Shown: positions 37,477-46,182, numbered from the stretch's first letter. The stretch: 64,000 nucleotides of DNA from Paenibacillus sp. PCH8 (GCF_002968835.1 NZ_PKQK01000003.1:310001-374000), one strand, 5' to 3'. Notes: a model not told the origin generated them from the letters alone. Translations and numbers: made by a program.

Positions 37477-39057
37477 CTAGATCGACTCCAACTCCACTGC
37501 CGTCTCAGAAGCCGGGTTCCAGCGCCACCTTGCCTGTTTCCCGCTTTCGTTATGCAACCCGCCAATCCAGAATTCATCCTGCTTCAGTAGAGCCCAATCG
37601 ACCTCTCCCTGGAGCACCTGAGTACCAAGTTCTGTCAGAGACATGACTGCGTCACGGAAATCTTCATCTTGCCGCACGAAATTGGGAAAAGCAGTTGCTC
37701 CCGTCATCTGAAGCAGCGCATGAGGCCCTTCAGTCATCCTTTTCAGATGTGCCCAGTATTCCAGATCACCTATCCCGAGAACATGAAGCTTGTCCCCTAC
37801 CTCGCGAAACAAGGGATACGGACTCCCCACACCCGCTTTAATGGATTCCAGCGTCGTTTGTTCAATAACACCCAGGCCGTTCGATACCGATGGCAGACGG
37901 GATAAGTGAGCCTTGAACGCAGCGTTCGCAAAGGGAAGGACCGCAGCCTCTGCCTGCAAATACCCCAGATGATGTCGGAGTTCCGGCGATGTATAGGCTT
38001 CCCAGAACTGTGCACCTGCTTGTAGCTCCGTTTGGTTAATTACATGCCAACTTCCGGACAGACTTTCGATCTGCACAGAGGTCAGTTGACCTAGCCCCCG
38101 AAATTGCTCAATTTCTGGATACGAGTCAATACAGAGCAGATTCAGATTCGTATGCTGGAGCGCTTGTCCTCTGAAATAATGTAACAGATACGATAGCATC
38201 GTCTGATCATAGAGATCGTATTCGAACCATAAGACAATCTCCTTGTATTGGTGAAACGAGTGTAGCTTGCGTTCAAGCTCATTAATCTGCAAATATTCCG
38301 TCTGTGGAATGCCCAACTGCTGCTCCAGTATGGCTGCGCGATTCTTCCGCACCTTCGCCTCCTTCATATCCCTGGTTACCGGACCGAATGTATACAATTC
38401 TCTCCATACCAGGATGTCTCCCTGAATTCCACTCTCTCTGAGACGATTAGCGGCGTGATCCCCATTCATAATGTGAAGCATATCTTTTCCTCCTTCATAC
38501 AGGTCATTGAACATCGTTGCCAGATTCCTTACAGGTATCGAACGCTTGAGTTTGGATCGGGCATCGAACAGTCGTTTCTTTAACGCAGGAACATTAACTC
38601 CGAGGAAATCCGACATTTCTTTGAGTGAGTATCCTTCCAAATAAAATAGTTCAACAGCCATCCGCATTGATGCGGGCAGCGTTGCTACGGAGTCACGCAG
38701 TGTACGATACATCTCGTTTCGCATGGCTTGCGCTTCTGGATTATGCGCCTGGTCGTCTTCCTGAAATACATGCTCCAGCTTTTGAACTGGAATCATGGCA
38801 TGTTGCTTGCGCCTTAGCCAGCGGTAACATTGCCTCTCCACAATGACCTTGAACCATCCGGGAAAAGCTTCGGCGTCCTCAAGCTTGGACAGATTGCCAA
38901 AGGCCTCGGTAAACGCTTCCTGTACGACATCTTCTGCCAAAAACAGATCTCCCAATCGGTGAAAGGCTACTGCCAGAGCCATGCCGCGATACTGGCCTAC
39001 CAGTTGTGCGTAAGCTTCCGGTTCACCCTTCATTGCTCCTTCAATCCATGACTTCAA
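37477..39057 (-). CDS. ECF sigma factor fused to a DUF1835 domain
   Basis: The TTG at 39057 is chosen because GAAAGGAG lies nine bases upstream; 526 residues. Residues about 1-180 are an ECF sigma: region 2 MALAVAFHRLGDLFLAEDVV and FPGWFKVIVERQCYRWLRRK, region 4 LPASMRMAVELFYLEGYSLK with EMSDFLGVNVPALKKRLFDA. From about 193 the protein is a DUF1835/DUF3658-like module: MLHIMNGDHAANRLRESGIQ, then GDILVWRELYTFGPV and IVLWFEYDLYDQTMLSYLL. The fusion suggests that the C-terminal domain senses a signal or acts as built-in regulator, as no anti-sigma gene is adjacent. The function of DUF1835 is unknown. Confidence 0.85.
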   Translation of the reverse strand: MKSWIEGAMKGEPEAYAQLVGQYRGMALAVAFHRLGDLFLAEDVVQEAFTEAFGNLSKLEDAEAFPGWFKVIVERQCYRWLRRKQHAMIPVQKLEHVFQEDDQAHNPEAQAMRNEMYRTLRDSVATLPASMRMAVELFYLEGYSLKEMSDFLGVNVPALKKRLFDARSKLKRSIPVRNLATMFNDLYEGGKDMLHIMNGDHAANRLRESGIQGDILVWRELYTFGPVTRDMKEAKVRKNRAAILEQQLGIPQTEYLQINELERKLHSFHQYKEIVLWFEYDLYDQTMLSYLLHYFRGQALQHTNLNLLCIDSYPEIEQFRGLGQLTSVQIESLSGSWHVINQTELQAGAQFWEAYTSPELRHHLGYLQAEAAVLPFANAAFKAHLSRLPSVSNGLGVIEQTTLESIKAGVGSPYPLFREVGDKLHVLGIGDLEYWAHLKRMTEGPHALLQMTGATAFPNFVRQDEDFRDAVMSLTELGTQVLQGEVDWALLKQDEFWIGGLHNESGKQARWRWNPASETAVELESI

Positions 39058-39156
39058 TGCAATGGACTCCTTTCGTATATGCATGTTGCTTGTTCTGCTC
39101 ATCTATAAGTGCCACGTTATCAACAAAAGGTTACGTCTGACTCTAATTATATATGT

Positions 39157-39199
39157 AAAAGCTGTCCTGAATGCGGAGCATCTCCACATTCAGGACAGC
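39157..39199 (-). terminator. Terminator of gerQ
   Basis: Perfect 13-bp stem GCTGTCCTGAATG/CATTCAGGACAGC with inner GGAG/CTCC, followed on the reverse strand by TTTT. Confidence 0.85.
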
Positions 39200-39257
39200 C
39201 AGTATTTCATTATGTGTTAATCCCATCCATGTTCAAGCCAATTCCGTAATGTATCGA

Positions 39258-39779
39258 TTAACGTCTGCTTGGCGCTTGCGGATAGTTGCCTACGACACCC
39301 GGATATTGATATAACAATGGCTCATCAAACGTAGCATAGTCGAAGTTAACCATCAACAGCATGATCCGTCTACCTGTCTTCGGGTCACTGATGATAATAT
39401 GGTCACGTCCGGCCGCTTCGATAATCCCTTGGAAAATGCGAGCATTCCACTCCTTGTTACCTTCGTATGTCATGTAGAACGTACCGAATTTCCCGAGGTT
39501 CAGACGCAAAATATTCTCAATGTAGGATTGTTCGAATTGCGGAGCCGTGGTTGTGATCACTGCACCCGTTGGTGTCATTGGGCTTCCACTGGATACGAGC
39601 GGGGGCACACTTGTTGAACTTGGAGATACCATACCTGGCGTCGGTGACATAGTAGGCATTCCGTTACCGATTTTGTAAGACGTACCTTGAACCTGAGAAT
39701 TGGCTTGTTGACCTAGAACCTGAGAATTAGCTTGTTGACCCAACGTTTGAGTCGTAGGTTGATAAGGCTGATTAATCAT
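39258..39779 (-). CDS. gerQ: Spore coat protein GerQ
   Basis: Spore coat protein needed for localisation and function of the germination lytic enzyme CwlJ and cross-linked by transglutaminase in B. subtilis. The N-terminal half (about 80 residues) is low-complexity Gln/Ser/Thr/Pro-rich, with a direct repeat LGQQANSQV. The C-terminal half has the conserved FEQSYIENILRLNLGK, YMTYEGNKEWNARIFQG and AAGRDHIIISDPKTGRRIML segments. It lies 18 bases downstream of cwlJ, in the same transcript. Confidence 0.95.
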   Translation of the reverse strand: MINQPYQPTTQTLGQQANSQVLGQQANSQVQGTSYKIGNGMPTMSPTPGMVSPSSTSVPPLVSSGSPMTPTGAVITTTAPQFEQSYIENILRLNLGKFGTFYMTYEGNKEWNARIFQGIIEAAGRDHIIISDPKTGRRIMLLMVNFDYATFDEPLLYQYPGVVGNYPQAPSRR

Positions 39780-39797
39780 AGTGATTCCTCCCCAAAT

Positions 39798-40220
39798 TTA
39801 ATATACTTCCGGACAGTCTTCGCCTGAAGGACTGAAGAAACAATGCGCTTTGAAACGTCCTGTATTTTGCTGGTTATACCACGTTTCCGGACACTCACCC
39901 ACAGGTCGGAAGAACCACAATGAATTGCTGGCTGGCCAGAAACGCTCTCCATTGATCACCCGCTGTGCTAGACGAATCTCGGACTGTCTTGCCCGTTGGT
40001 AGAAGTAACCCTTCTGTGTTGACTCGTAGCCTCCTGGATTCTGGAAAACCATACTGTTGATGTCGCGAATATCCTTAAAGTCCAGACAATCTACAAGCAC
40101 TCGGTTCACACTTACATTGCCCACCAGCAGCATGCCCTGTTCGCCGTCACCTTCAGCCTCCGCCCTCATCAGCCTAGCCAATAGCTTGACGTCCTCTGAG
40201 TTGGCTTTAATAACAGCCAT
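39798..40220 (-). CDS. cwlJ: Spore cortex-lytic cell wall hydrolase CwlJ
   Basis: SleB-family (hydrolase_2) enzyme acting on cortex peptidoglycan during germination. The frame is open upstream to 40496 but the real start is the ATG at 40220, behind GGGAGG, giving 140 residues as in B. subtilis CwlJ (142). It has the catalytic-type LLARLMRAEAEGDGEQGMLL segment with the conserved Glu, VGNVSVNRV, and NGERFWPASNSLWFFRPVG, plus C-terminal Cys-rich CFFSPSGEDCPEVY. It is co-transcribed with gerQ, its functional partner. Confidence 0.95.
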   Translation of the reverse strand: MAVIKANSEDVKLLARLMRAEAEGDGEQGMLLVGNVSVNRVLVDCLDFKDIRDINSMVFQNPGGYESTQKGYFYQRARQSEIRLAQRVINGERFWPASNSLWFFRPVGECPETWYNQQNTGRFKAHCFFSPSGEDCPEVY

Positions 40221-40311
40221 AGTCTGTTTCCTCCCTTGTTTCAGCTGTTCATCTCCGTACATCGTATTGTGCAGGAGCCCATTCGGTGACACGATTCCAT
40301 CTTTTTTCCAT

Positions 40312-40349
40312 AAAAAAAAGCCCGGAACCTTTCCCAAAGGGAGGTTCCG
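40312..40349 (-). terminator. Terminator of tandem TIM-barrel gene
   Basis: Reverse strand CGGAACCT...AGGTTCCG then GGC and T8, 31 bases after the stop. Confidence 0.9.
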
Positions 40350-40380
40350 AAGCAATTCCTTTCTAATAATATCCGCCTGT

Positions 40381-42126
40381 TCAAGGCTTGGCTTCGATCC
40401 AATAATCATAGGCATGAACAATGTTGCCTTGGTAAGCCTGATAATCAGCCAGCAGGTCAGGCAACTTGGCCAGTTGAGTTTCCATCTCTGCTGCACCCTT
40501 TTGGTAAAATGAGATATGATGGCCTTCGTGATTCTCCTTCATCTCTACCGAAATCAACAGTCGTTTTCCCAGTCGATCAGCAATTTCCATCTCCTGACTC
40601 ACGACAGCAGCAATACCATTGGAACCTTCGGCCATGTTACGAAAAGCCATCAGAGATACATGATCGAGCGTCTTAATCATATACTCTGCTACCGATGTAT
40701 CTTTTCCTGGCAACGCGAAGCTATCCAGCCATACAGCAAGATCTGCACTCGTTTCCAGATGGCTGTCCTTCTTCGTCTCTTCCTGGAAATAAGCAATGTT
40801 GGCAGCCCATTCAGTCAATAATGTATCCCGATTACTCTCCCATTCCGGCAAAGTATATGGTTCAATATCCAGATGGATCCCTTCAAATTGCTCGTCAGGC
40901 TCGGATTCAGCATTATAATTTTTCACATAATCAATCAGGCGCTGTATCCGTGGACGATTCTCCTCCTTGCCCCAGATCGGGTGTCCACCCATCGCATGGA
41001 TTTCAATGCCTTGAGCTGTAGCCCGTTTCACAAAACTGCGATAACTGGAATACGGCTGATCCAGATCCAACCTAACATATAACCAGTTGATATCCTGCTC
41101 TCTGGCAAACTCCAGAATGTGCTCTCCTCCGTCATTGGTCACTTGTGAGGCTTCCCATATATACGTTCCCCGGATCTCTGGTTGCTTGGATGGATTCTCC
41201 GGTAATGGCACTTCTGCCGGCTCCAGTTGTCCCCAGTATACGATGTCGTGTACAGCAATGCCCGCGTAGGAACTGTGGTCACTGAATGCGGAAGCAACCT
41301 CTTCAATAACACTTTCCAGCTGCGTTGTCCCTTTACCGGCAAAGGTCGTGAACTCTTCGCCAGGCATGGGTTTGGTGTTCACTCCAACTGTGACACTTGC
41401 ATCACTGGCATCCGCCCATTCCATTTCCTGTTCAATTAAACGGATGATGCCATTGTTGCCTTGTGCACTATCACGGTAAGCCAGTAAAGTGACATGATCT
41501 ACCCGATCCATAAACCAACGTGACAATGATTCGTTATCTGTATCCTCCGAAGTTCTATTCCCTGTTACGGTGTACGAATCCAGCCAAAAGGGCAAATCCA
41601 CATTAACGTTCATACCACCATTCTGTTCCACTTGCTCTAACAACAGGTTCATATTGGTTGTCCAAGATTGAACCAGCGCTCTGGCATCCTTAGCCCAGGC
41701 TGGCAGAACATAGGGCTTGATATCCAAATGAAGAGCATCGAATCGCTCATTAGGCTCAGCAGCCTGATTGTAGTCATTCACCCATGAGGCCATACGAAGC
41801 ATTGGTCCTTCGCGGCCACTAACCGCCCAGGATGGATCTCCGCCAAGCGCTTCAACCGCAATACCCACACGGCTGGCTTTGGCGATAAACGTCTGGTACA
41901 CCTCCTTGGAGAGTGTCATATCTACATTCACATACAGTCTGTTTATCTTATGTTTAGCTGCGTTATTCAGCAGCTCGTCTCCGTTGCTAATCGACTGCGC
42001 CTGCCATACCCAGGCCGCCCGTATATCCGCGCCGTCTGCTTCAGCAGGTGACTTGGACCCAATCATTATCATCCCTCCAATCAGCAGTAACAGCCAAAAC
42101 ACCTTCCGGGTTGGTTTCCCGAACAT
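40381..42126 (-). CDS. Secreted protein of two tandem TIM-barrel-like repeats
   Basis: 581 residues with a signal peptide (VFWLLLLIGGMIMIGS, cleavage after about 30). Two homologous halves follow, about 34-300 and 317-581. They align through IRAAWVWQAQS/IRGTYIWEASQ, LYVNVDM/LYVRLDL, GIAVEALGGDPSW/GIEIHAMGGHPIW, WVNDYNQAAEPNERF/YVKNYNAESEPDEQF, LHLDIKPYVLPAW/IHLDIEPYTLPEW and WLDSYTV/WLDSFAL. The D-I-E-P-Y strand end with Glu422 in the second half looks like a glycoside-hydrolase active site; in the first half the same position is Lys137. I know no characterised member. The protein is likely extracellular or wall-associated and acts on a carbohydrate. The frame has a monocistronic layout with its own terminator. 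Confidence 0.7.
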   Translation of the reverse strand: MFGKPTRKVFWLLLLIGGMIMIGSKSPAEADGADIRAAWVWQAQSISNGDELLNNAAKHKINRLYVNVDMTLSKEVYQTFIAKASRVGIAVEALGGDPSWAVSGREGPMLRMASWVNDYNQAAEPNERFDALHLDIKPYVLPAWAKDARALVQSWTTNMNLLLEQVEQNGGMNVNVDLPFWLDSYTVTGNRTSEDTDNESLSRWFMDRVDHVTLLAYRDSAQGNNGIIRLIEQEMEWADASDASVTVGVNTKPMPGEEFTTFAGKGTTQLESVIEEVASAFSDHSSYAGIAVHDIVYWGQLEPAEVPLPENPSKQPEIRGTYIWEASQVTNDGGEHILEFAREQDINWLYVRLDLDQPYSSYRSFVKRATAQGIEIHAMGGHPIWGKEENRPRIQRLIDYVKNYNAESEPDEQFEGIHLDIEPYTLPEWESNRDTLLTEWAANIAYFQEETKKDSHLETSADLAVWLDSFALPGKDTSVAEYMIKTLDHVSLMAFRNMAEGSNGIAAVVSQEMEIADRLGKRLLISVEMKENHEGHHISFYQKGAAEMETQLAKLPDLLADYQAYQGNIVHAYDYWIEAKP

Positions 42127-42186
42127 ATACTCCCTCCATTCCTGTTCTGTTGTAAAATCTCATTCATTATAGCAACCGAGTTATCA

Positions 42187-42223
42187 AAAACAAATAAGCC
42201 CAAGTGCTTAACTTGGGCTTATT
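42187..42223 (-). terminator. Terminator of SDR gene
   Basis: Reverse strand AATAAGCCCAAGT...ACTTGGGCTTATT followed by TGTTTTTG. Confidence 0.85.
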
Positions 42224-42270
42224 GCTCTTAAATGGAGTTGCGACGGGACTCGCTCGGATTGATCCCGGTT

Positions 42271-43020
42271 CTAGTCCTCATATATCATTTTTCGGGTCAT
42301 GCCTCCATCAATTACGAGGTTAGTCCCCGTGACAAAGGTATTGGCTGGATCGGATAAATACAGACAAGCACGGGAGATATCCGAAGGAATCCCAACCCGG
42401 CCCGATGGATGTTGTTCATGGTCCTCCGTTTTCAGTTTGGACACATCTCCAGTCTCAATCCATCCCGGACTGATACAATTGACCCGAATTTGATCCTTAC
42501 CAAGTGAGACTGCCATCGCATGTGTCAGAGCAACGATCGCACCTTTGGATGCGGCATAGGCTTCAGTATCCGGCTCAGACATCAGCGCACGGGTAGAAGC
42601 CATATTCACAATGGCACCCCCATGTTCATTGTTTTTCATATGTTTGGCTGCTTCCCGACTCGCCAAAAAGCAACTTCTCACATTGGTATTGAGCACATCG
42701 TCCCATTCTTCCAGCGTTAACTCATAGGGCGATTTCCATTTCGCAAGCCCTGCGTTATTCACCAGTACATCGATTTGCTTAAATTCCTCCATGGTGGTAC
42801 GAAAAAGGTTCGTAATATCCTGCTCGTTGCGAACATCACATTGAACAAAGATGGCTTCTCCGCCTTCATTGCGAATGGAAGCTGCGGCTGCCGCACCCTC
42901 TGCTTCTTTGTAATCGGCAAGTACAACCTTGGCCCCGGCGACCGCATAAGCCTCGGCTACACTTCGTCCTATCCCTTGAGCAGCACCGGTTACAACAACG
43001 ACCTGATCTGTAAATGACAT
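42271..43020 (-). CDS. Short-chain dehydrogenase/reductase, classical type
   Basis: NAD(P)-dependent oxidoreductase of unknown substrate. The 249 residues have the cofactor motif VVVTGAAQGIGRSVAEA, the acidic residue after the second strand (VVLADYKEA, suggesting NAD preference), the structural VLVNNAGLAKW, catalytic Ser in VNMASTRAL, the Tyr-x-x-x-Lys in AYAASKGAIV, and the ISPGWIETGD and TGTNLVIDGGMTRK C-terminal blocks. It is most like glucose/3-oxoacyl-type dehydrogenases. A good ribosome site (GGAGG) precedes the ATG. Monocistronic. Confidence 0.88.
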   Translation of the reverse strand: MSFTDQVVVVTGAAQGIGRSVAEAYAVAGAKVVLADYKEAEGAAAAASIRNEGGEAIFVQCDVRNEQDITNLFRTTMEEFKQIDVLVNNAGLAKWKSPYELTLEEWDDVLNTNVRSCFLASREAAKHMKNNEHGGAIVNMASTRALMSEPDTEAYAASKGAIVALTHAMAVSLGKDQIRVNCISPGWIETGDVSKLKTEDHEQHPSGRVGIPSDISRACLYLSDPANTFVTGTNLVIDGGMTRKMIYED

Positions 43021-43129
43021 ATAGATTACCTCCTCTATGGTAATGATCCTTCAATTCTAATCTCAATTGAGCCTCTTCTTATATAAAAACACGTTAGGGC
43101 CATTAAGAAACGCTTGTCCAGCAAATAAT

Positions 43130-43160
43130 CAAAAAAAACTCACGCCATCCTGGCGCAAGC
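43130..43160 (-). terminator. Terminator of DUF2500 gene
   Basis: Reverse strand CT-GCGCCA-gga-TGGCG-AG followed by T8. It shares layout and sequence with the terminator at 46183-46216. Confidence 0.7.
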
Positions 43161-43168
43161 TGTTCGGT

Positions 43169-43561
43169 TTAACCGCGTAGGCGTTCGGAATATAAGCGAT
43201 TATATCGCTCGAAGCCTATGTAACGCGTTCCCTTGAACGAGAGCCGTCCTTCGTCCCCCTCCGCGCACAAACCATACTCTTCGCCATTGACTTTGAATTC
43301 GAGCCGATCTCCACTTTCTACTTCAAAGGTGACGTAATATAAGGTTCGTGCTGTACTGCCTGGTTCAGATTGCGACTGGCTCATCTTCATCCGTCTGCTG
43401 GTGATTCGTGAAGGTACGGTCAATAGCGGCTCCGAGTTGTTGCGTCCCCACCTCCATACCTCTTTTCCCATCGACAGAAGGACTATACCTATAATCAGAA
43501 CAAATACAACCGGAAAGACGGTTCCAAACAAATCAAACATCCAGGATGATTCAATGCCCAT
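43169..43561 (-). CDS. DUF2500-family membrane protein
   Basis: 130 residues with the start at ATG 43561, behind GGAGGGAG (the frame is open upstream without a site). One N-terminal transmembrane helix, FGTVFPVVFVLIIGIVLLSM, then a cytosolic or external beta-rich domain: VPSRITSRRMKMS, RTLYYVTFEVESGDRLEFKV, EEYGLCAEGDEGRLSFKGTR, and YIGFERY, which match DUF2500. Function unknown. A decayed second copy of its C-terminus lies 3 kb away at 46224-46305. Confidence 0.8.
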   Translation of the reverse strand: MGIESSWMFDLFGTVFPVVFVLIIGIVLLSMGKEVWRWGRNNSEPLLTVPSRITSRRMKMSQSQSEPGSTARTLYYVTFEVESGDRLEFKVNGEEYGLCAEGDEGRLSFKGTRYIGFERYNRLYSERLRG

Positions 43562-43677
43562 GTCTCTCCCTCCGTTCATACAACTTAGGACAGCCGGAGT
43601 CTTGACCCGTCTCCTGTAAATGTATATGCACGTAAACAAGGAACTTGTTATCCGGATTGAAATCGAACGGTGTGAAG

Positions 43678-43709
43678 GGAAAAACCCTCCGGCAGAATAC
43701 CGAAGGGTT
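43678..43709 (-). terminator. Terminator of lipoprotein gene
   Basis: Reverse strand AACCCTTCGG-tattctg-CCGGAGGGTT then TTT. Confidence 0.85.
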
Positions 43710-43772
43710 GCTTCATACGAAAATAAATACTATTTCATTATCTAATACCCTATATACCTAGCAGCCATGTTT

Positions 43773-44342
43773 TTACTTAAAGGTTGTTGCAAATCGATGA
43801 TCCAACAATATAACCTGATTGACCTGTCCTTCTTTTGTCAGTATGAACGATGCACGATAGATAGCCAAATCATCTTTTTCCGCTTGCAGCGACTTTTCAT
43901 CCAGGAATGTTTCCTTCTGAATATGATAGGCATAATCGATATTACGTTCAGATTCGACTAAAACATGTTCTTTGCCATACAGATTGAGAATCTCTTGATG
44001 TGTCATCCCCGCCTCAGTCCCGCGAGCCGTCTTGAAGTACTCTTTCGAGTCCTTATTCAAGATGATACTAACGACTTTGGCATCCCTATAGCCAATCGTG
44101 ATCCCGTTATTGTATTGATATGATTGACCCACACCGGTTGATGTTCCCTCACCGAGGATTTTCTCCGCCTCTTCCTGACTCATTCCATACGTAATCTTAT
44201 CCTCACTGTCGGTCTTCGTCACAGCCATATCCTGTTCTGAAAATTCGTTTGGATTGAATTTGCTATTGCTGCAAGCCGTGATCATGATTAATAATAATGC
44301 CGCAATAACCCATGTTATTTTACTCCAGTGTCCATTCTTCAT
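43773..44342 (-). CDS. Lipoprotein of unknown function
   Basis: 189 residues with start at ATG 44342 behind AGAGGTGAG. It has a lipoprotein signal: WVIAALLLIMITAC with the lipobox ITAC, followed by a Ser/Asn-rich linker. The mature part has two short segments resembling SmpA/BLG-type repeats: ITYGMSQEEAEKILGEGTST and GTEAGMTHQEILNLYGKEHV, suggesting a duplicated beta-lactamase-inhibitor-like or SmpA/OmlA-like fold. Substrate or partner unknown. The gene is monocistronic with its own terminator. Confidence 0.7.
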   Translation of the reverse strand: MKNGHWSKITWVIAALLLIMITACSNSKFNPNEFSEQDMAVTKTDSEDKITYGMSQEEAEKILGEGTSTGVGQSYQYNNGITIGYRDAKVVSIILNKDSKEYFKTARGTEAGMTHQEILNLYGKEHVLVESERNIDYAYHIQKETFLDEKSLQAEKDDLAIYRASFILTKEGQVNQVILLDHRFATTFK

Positions 44343-44440
44343 GTACTCACCTCTGATGTTTCTCCAATATTTTATCATATTTTTTAATAAAAAAAATAAT
44401 TAGTGGTGACGTTTTTGCCATGCCTCACAAAACAAAAAGG

Positions 44441-44480
44441 GCTGGCTTAGGGTGTAATCCCCGGTCCACCCCCTATTCTT
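44441..44480 (-). terminator. Terminator retained after a cellulase-type remnant
   Basis: Reverse strand GGGGTGG...CCAGCCC with one mismatch, followed by TTTTTG. It sits 7 bases after the CBM3-tail remnant. Confidence 0.5.
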
Positions 44481-44486
44481 ACCTTC

Positions 44487-44528
44487 TTACGGCTCCATTC
44501 CCCATACAAGCTGACCAGTTATCCAATT
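44487..44528 (-). pseudogene. Remnant of a CBM3 C-terminal tail
   Basis: The reverse frame reads NWITGQLVWGMEP-stop. This equals the ending GYINSQLVWGIEP of the mannanase at the other end of the window and is characteristic of CBM3-bearing secreted hydrolases in this genus. Nothing recognisable precedes it in this frame beyond a few dozen codons. It is therefore a 3' scar of a lost cellulose-binding enzyme gene, with its terminator kept. Confidence 0.5.
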
Positions 44529-44796
44529 AAATATTTGAGCAACAAAATCAACAGACCAAATGGAGTCCGATATGTAGCAATGTCATACTTTCTCATTTTC
44601 ATCATTTCTGGATTCGTGGACACCTTTTCCCACACATCAAACGATTGTGAACGGTTCAGTCGTGTTATTCCTGTAGCATTATCCGCTCCAACTGAGATAA
44701 CAGCTTCAAGGAAAGACTGTTATCTCAGTTCAAGCAAACCCATTGTGGATGTATATTTAATAAACAAAGGACAATTAGCCTAGGCTGTTAACGAAC
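44529..44796. other. Non-coding stretch with a perfect 14-bp inverted repeat
   Basis: AACTGAGATAACAG (44690-44703) and CTGTTATCTCAGTT (44717-44730) are separated by 13 bases and not followed by T-runs. The forward frame at 44535-44783 has no ribosome site and is not credible. The region is probably eroded DNA. Confidence 0.5.
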
Positions 44797-46052
44797 TTAT
44801 GCTAATTGTGTGATCACAAGATGTGCCGATACAGGTCTTGTTCCGCCCGCAAGTGGCGTGATTGTTAATGCAGTAGCATTACCAGCCGGGTTCCGAACGG
44901 TCAGAATAGAATTAATCACGGTTGTCTGCACCAAAGCCATACCAACAATCTGAGACGTTCCCGTTGCTCGCCCAACTACTGTGGGAGCCAGATCTGCCCC
45001 ATTGAGAGTTAAGATTAATTGACCCGCTTCATTGATGCTCACCTGGAACAAAATCTGATACGTACCAATGGCTGCCAGATTGAATGAACTAGGCCCCGTG
45101 CGTGCGATAGTTGTTCCACTTGTCGGCCCATCCTGAGGAAAGCTTACATCAGTACCGGGAGCAACCGTTGCAGCATTATCAGGTGGCATCAGTGCGAAAA
45201 AGTCAGCGAATCCCAGTACGCTTCCGGCTGCTCCTGTCGCACCTGTAGCTCCTGTGGCTCCAGCGGGACCAGCTACTCCTGTCGCACCTGCCAGGCCTGC
45301 TGCTCCAGCGGGACCTACCGCTCCTGTTGCACCTGCTGGACCTGCCGGGCCTACTGCTCCAGCGGGACCTACCGCTCCTGTTGCACCTGCTGGACCTGCT
45401 GGGCCTACTGCTCCAGCGGGACCTACCGCTCCTGTTGCACCTGCTGGACCTGCCGGGCCTACTGCTCCAGCGGGACCTACCGCTCCTGTTGCACCTGCTG
45501 GACCTGCTGGACCTACCGCTCCTATTGCACCTGCCGGGCCTACTGCTCCAGCGGGACCTACCGCTCCTGCTGGACCTGCTGCTCCTGTCGCGCCTGTCGT
45601 CCCAGCGGGGCCTGGGAAACCTTGTGGTCCGATGGCTCCGGCAGGTCCTGGGTTACCTTGCGCACCTTGTGGCCCTACAGCACCTGCTTCTCCCGGAATC
45701 CCCTGAGCTCCCACCGGTCCAGCAGGCCCCACCGGTCCTTGAGAGCCTACTGCTCCAGCGGGACCAGGCTGTCCCTGAGGTCCTTGTGGTCCAGGTGGCC
45801 CCCCGCTGGTCCTTGAGCTCCGGGTGGCCCTTCCACTCCTTGTTTACCTTGTATACCCTGTACGCCTTGTATACCTTGTGGTCCTGTTGGCCCAACAACA
45901 GTAGGGGTAGATATATTCACTTCTGGAGGCGGACATTTTACTTGAACGAACTTTTTAACCACTTTCAATCGGCGTTCTTTTCTTTTAACTTTGCACGGAC
46001 ATACTGTTGCCTTTTTTCTCTTCATATGCTTCTTCACTTCTGAATGACTCAC
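44797..46052 (-). CDS. Collagen-like (BclA-type) surface protein, with single-base frameshift
   Basis: Probable spore-surface or exosporium filament protein. The N-terminus is strongly basic ([20 protein letters not shown]), followed by the start of Gly-X-Y repeats ([16 protein letters not shown]). At a GGGGGG run (45799-45804) one base is missing; restoring it joins into the continuing collagen region of about 40 GXY triplets rich in [18 protein letters not shown]. The C-terminal domain of about 130 residues ([20 protein letters not shown] to [11 protein letters not shown]) matches the BclA/TNF-like trimerisation head. As printed the frame ends early, which I attribute to a homopolymer error. 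Confidence 0.8.
45310..45525. repeat. 54-bp tandem repeats encoding Gly-X-Y
   Basis: Unit starts at 45310, 45364, 45418 and 45472 with few changes. Each encodes 18 residues of [18 protein letters not shown] type. Copy number likely varies between strains and is easily mis-assembled. Confidence 0.85.
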
Positions 46053-46182
46053 AGTGTGGACACCTCCCTATAGACATAGTTTAACGTACGTATGTAGATG
46101 AATAGATGCGTGGACGAACAACCAATTTAATTAAAAAACTCCGCTGATTTTCAGTGAAAACAATAAAATCTGTAGCAACTGC

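Noticed and set aside
44535..44783. 82-codon forward frame
   Set aside because: No ribosome site, random-looking protein, overlaps the inverted repeat and the CBM3 scar region.
45310..45525. Regular repeats considered as a CRISPR array
   Set aside because: The repeats are contiguous 54-bp coding units with no unique spacers and no cas genes nearby.
45254..46043. Two forward frames rich in Pro/Ala/Thr and Leu opposite the collagen-like gene
   Set aside because: They are open only because the GC-rich 54-bp repeats lack stops in all frames; the reverse-strand GXY frame is the real product.
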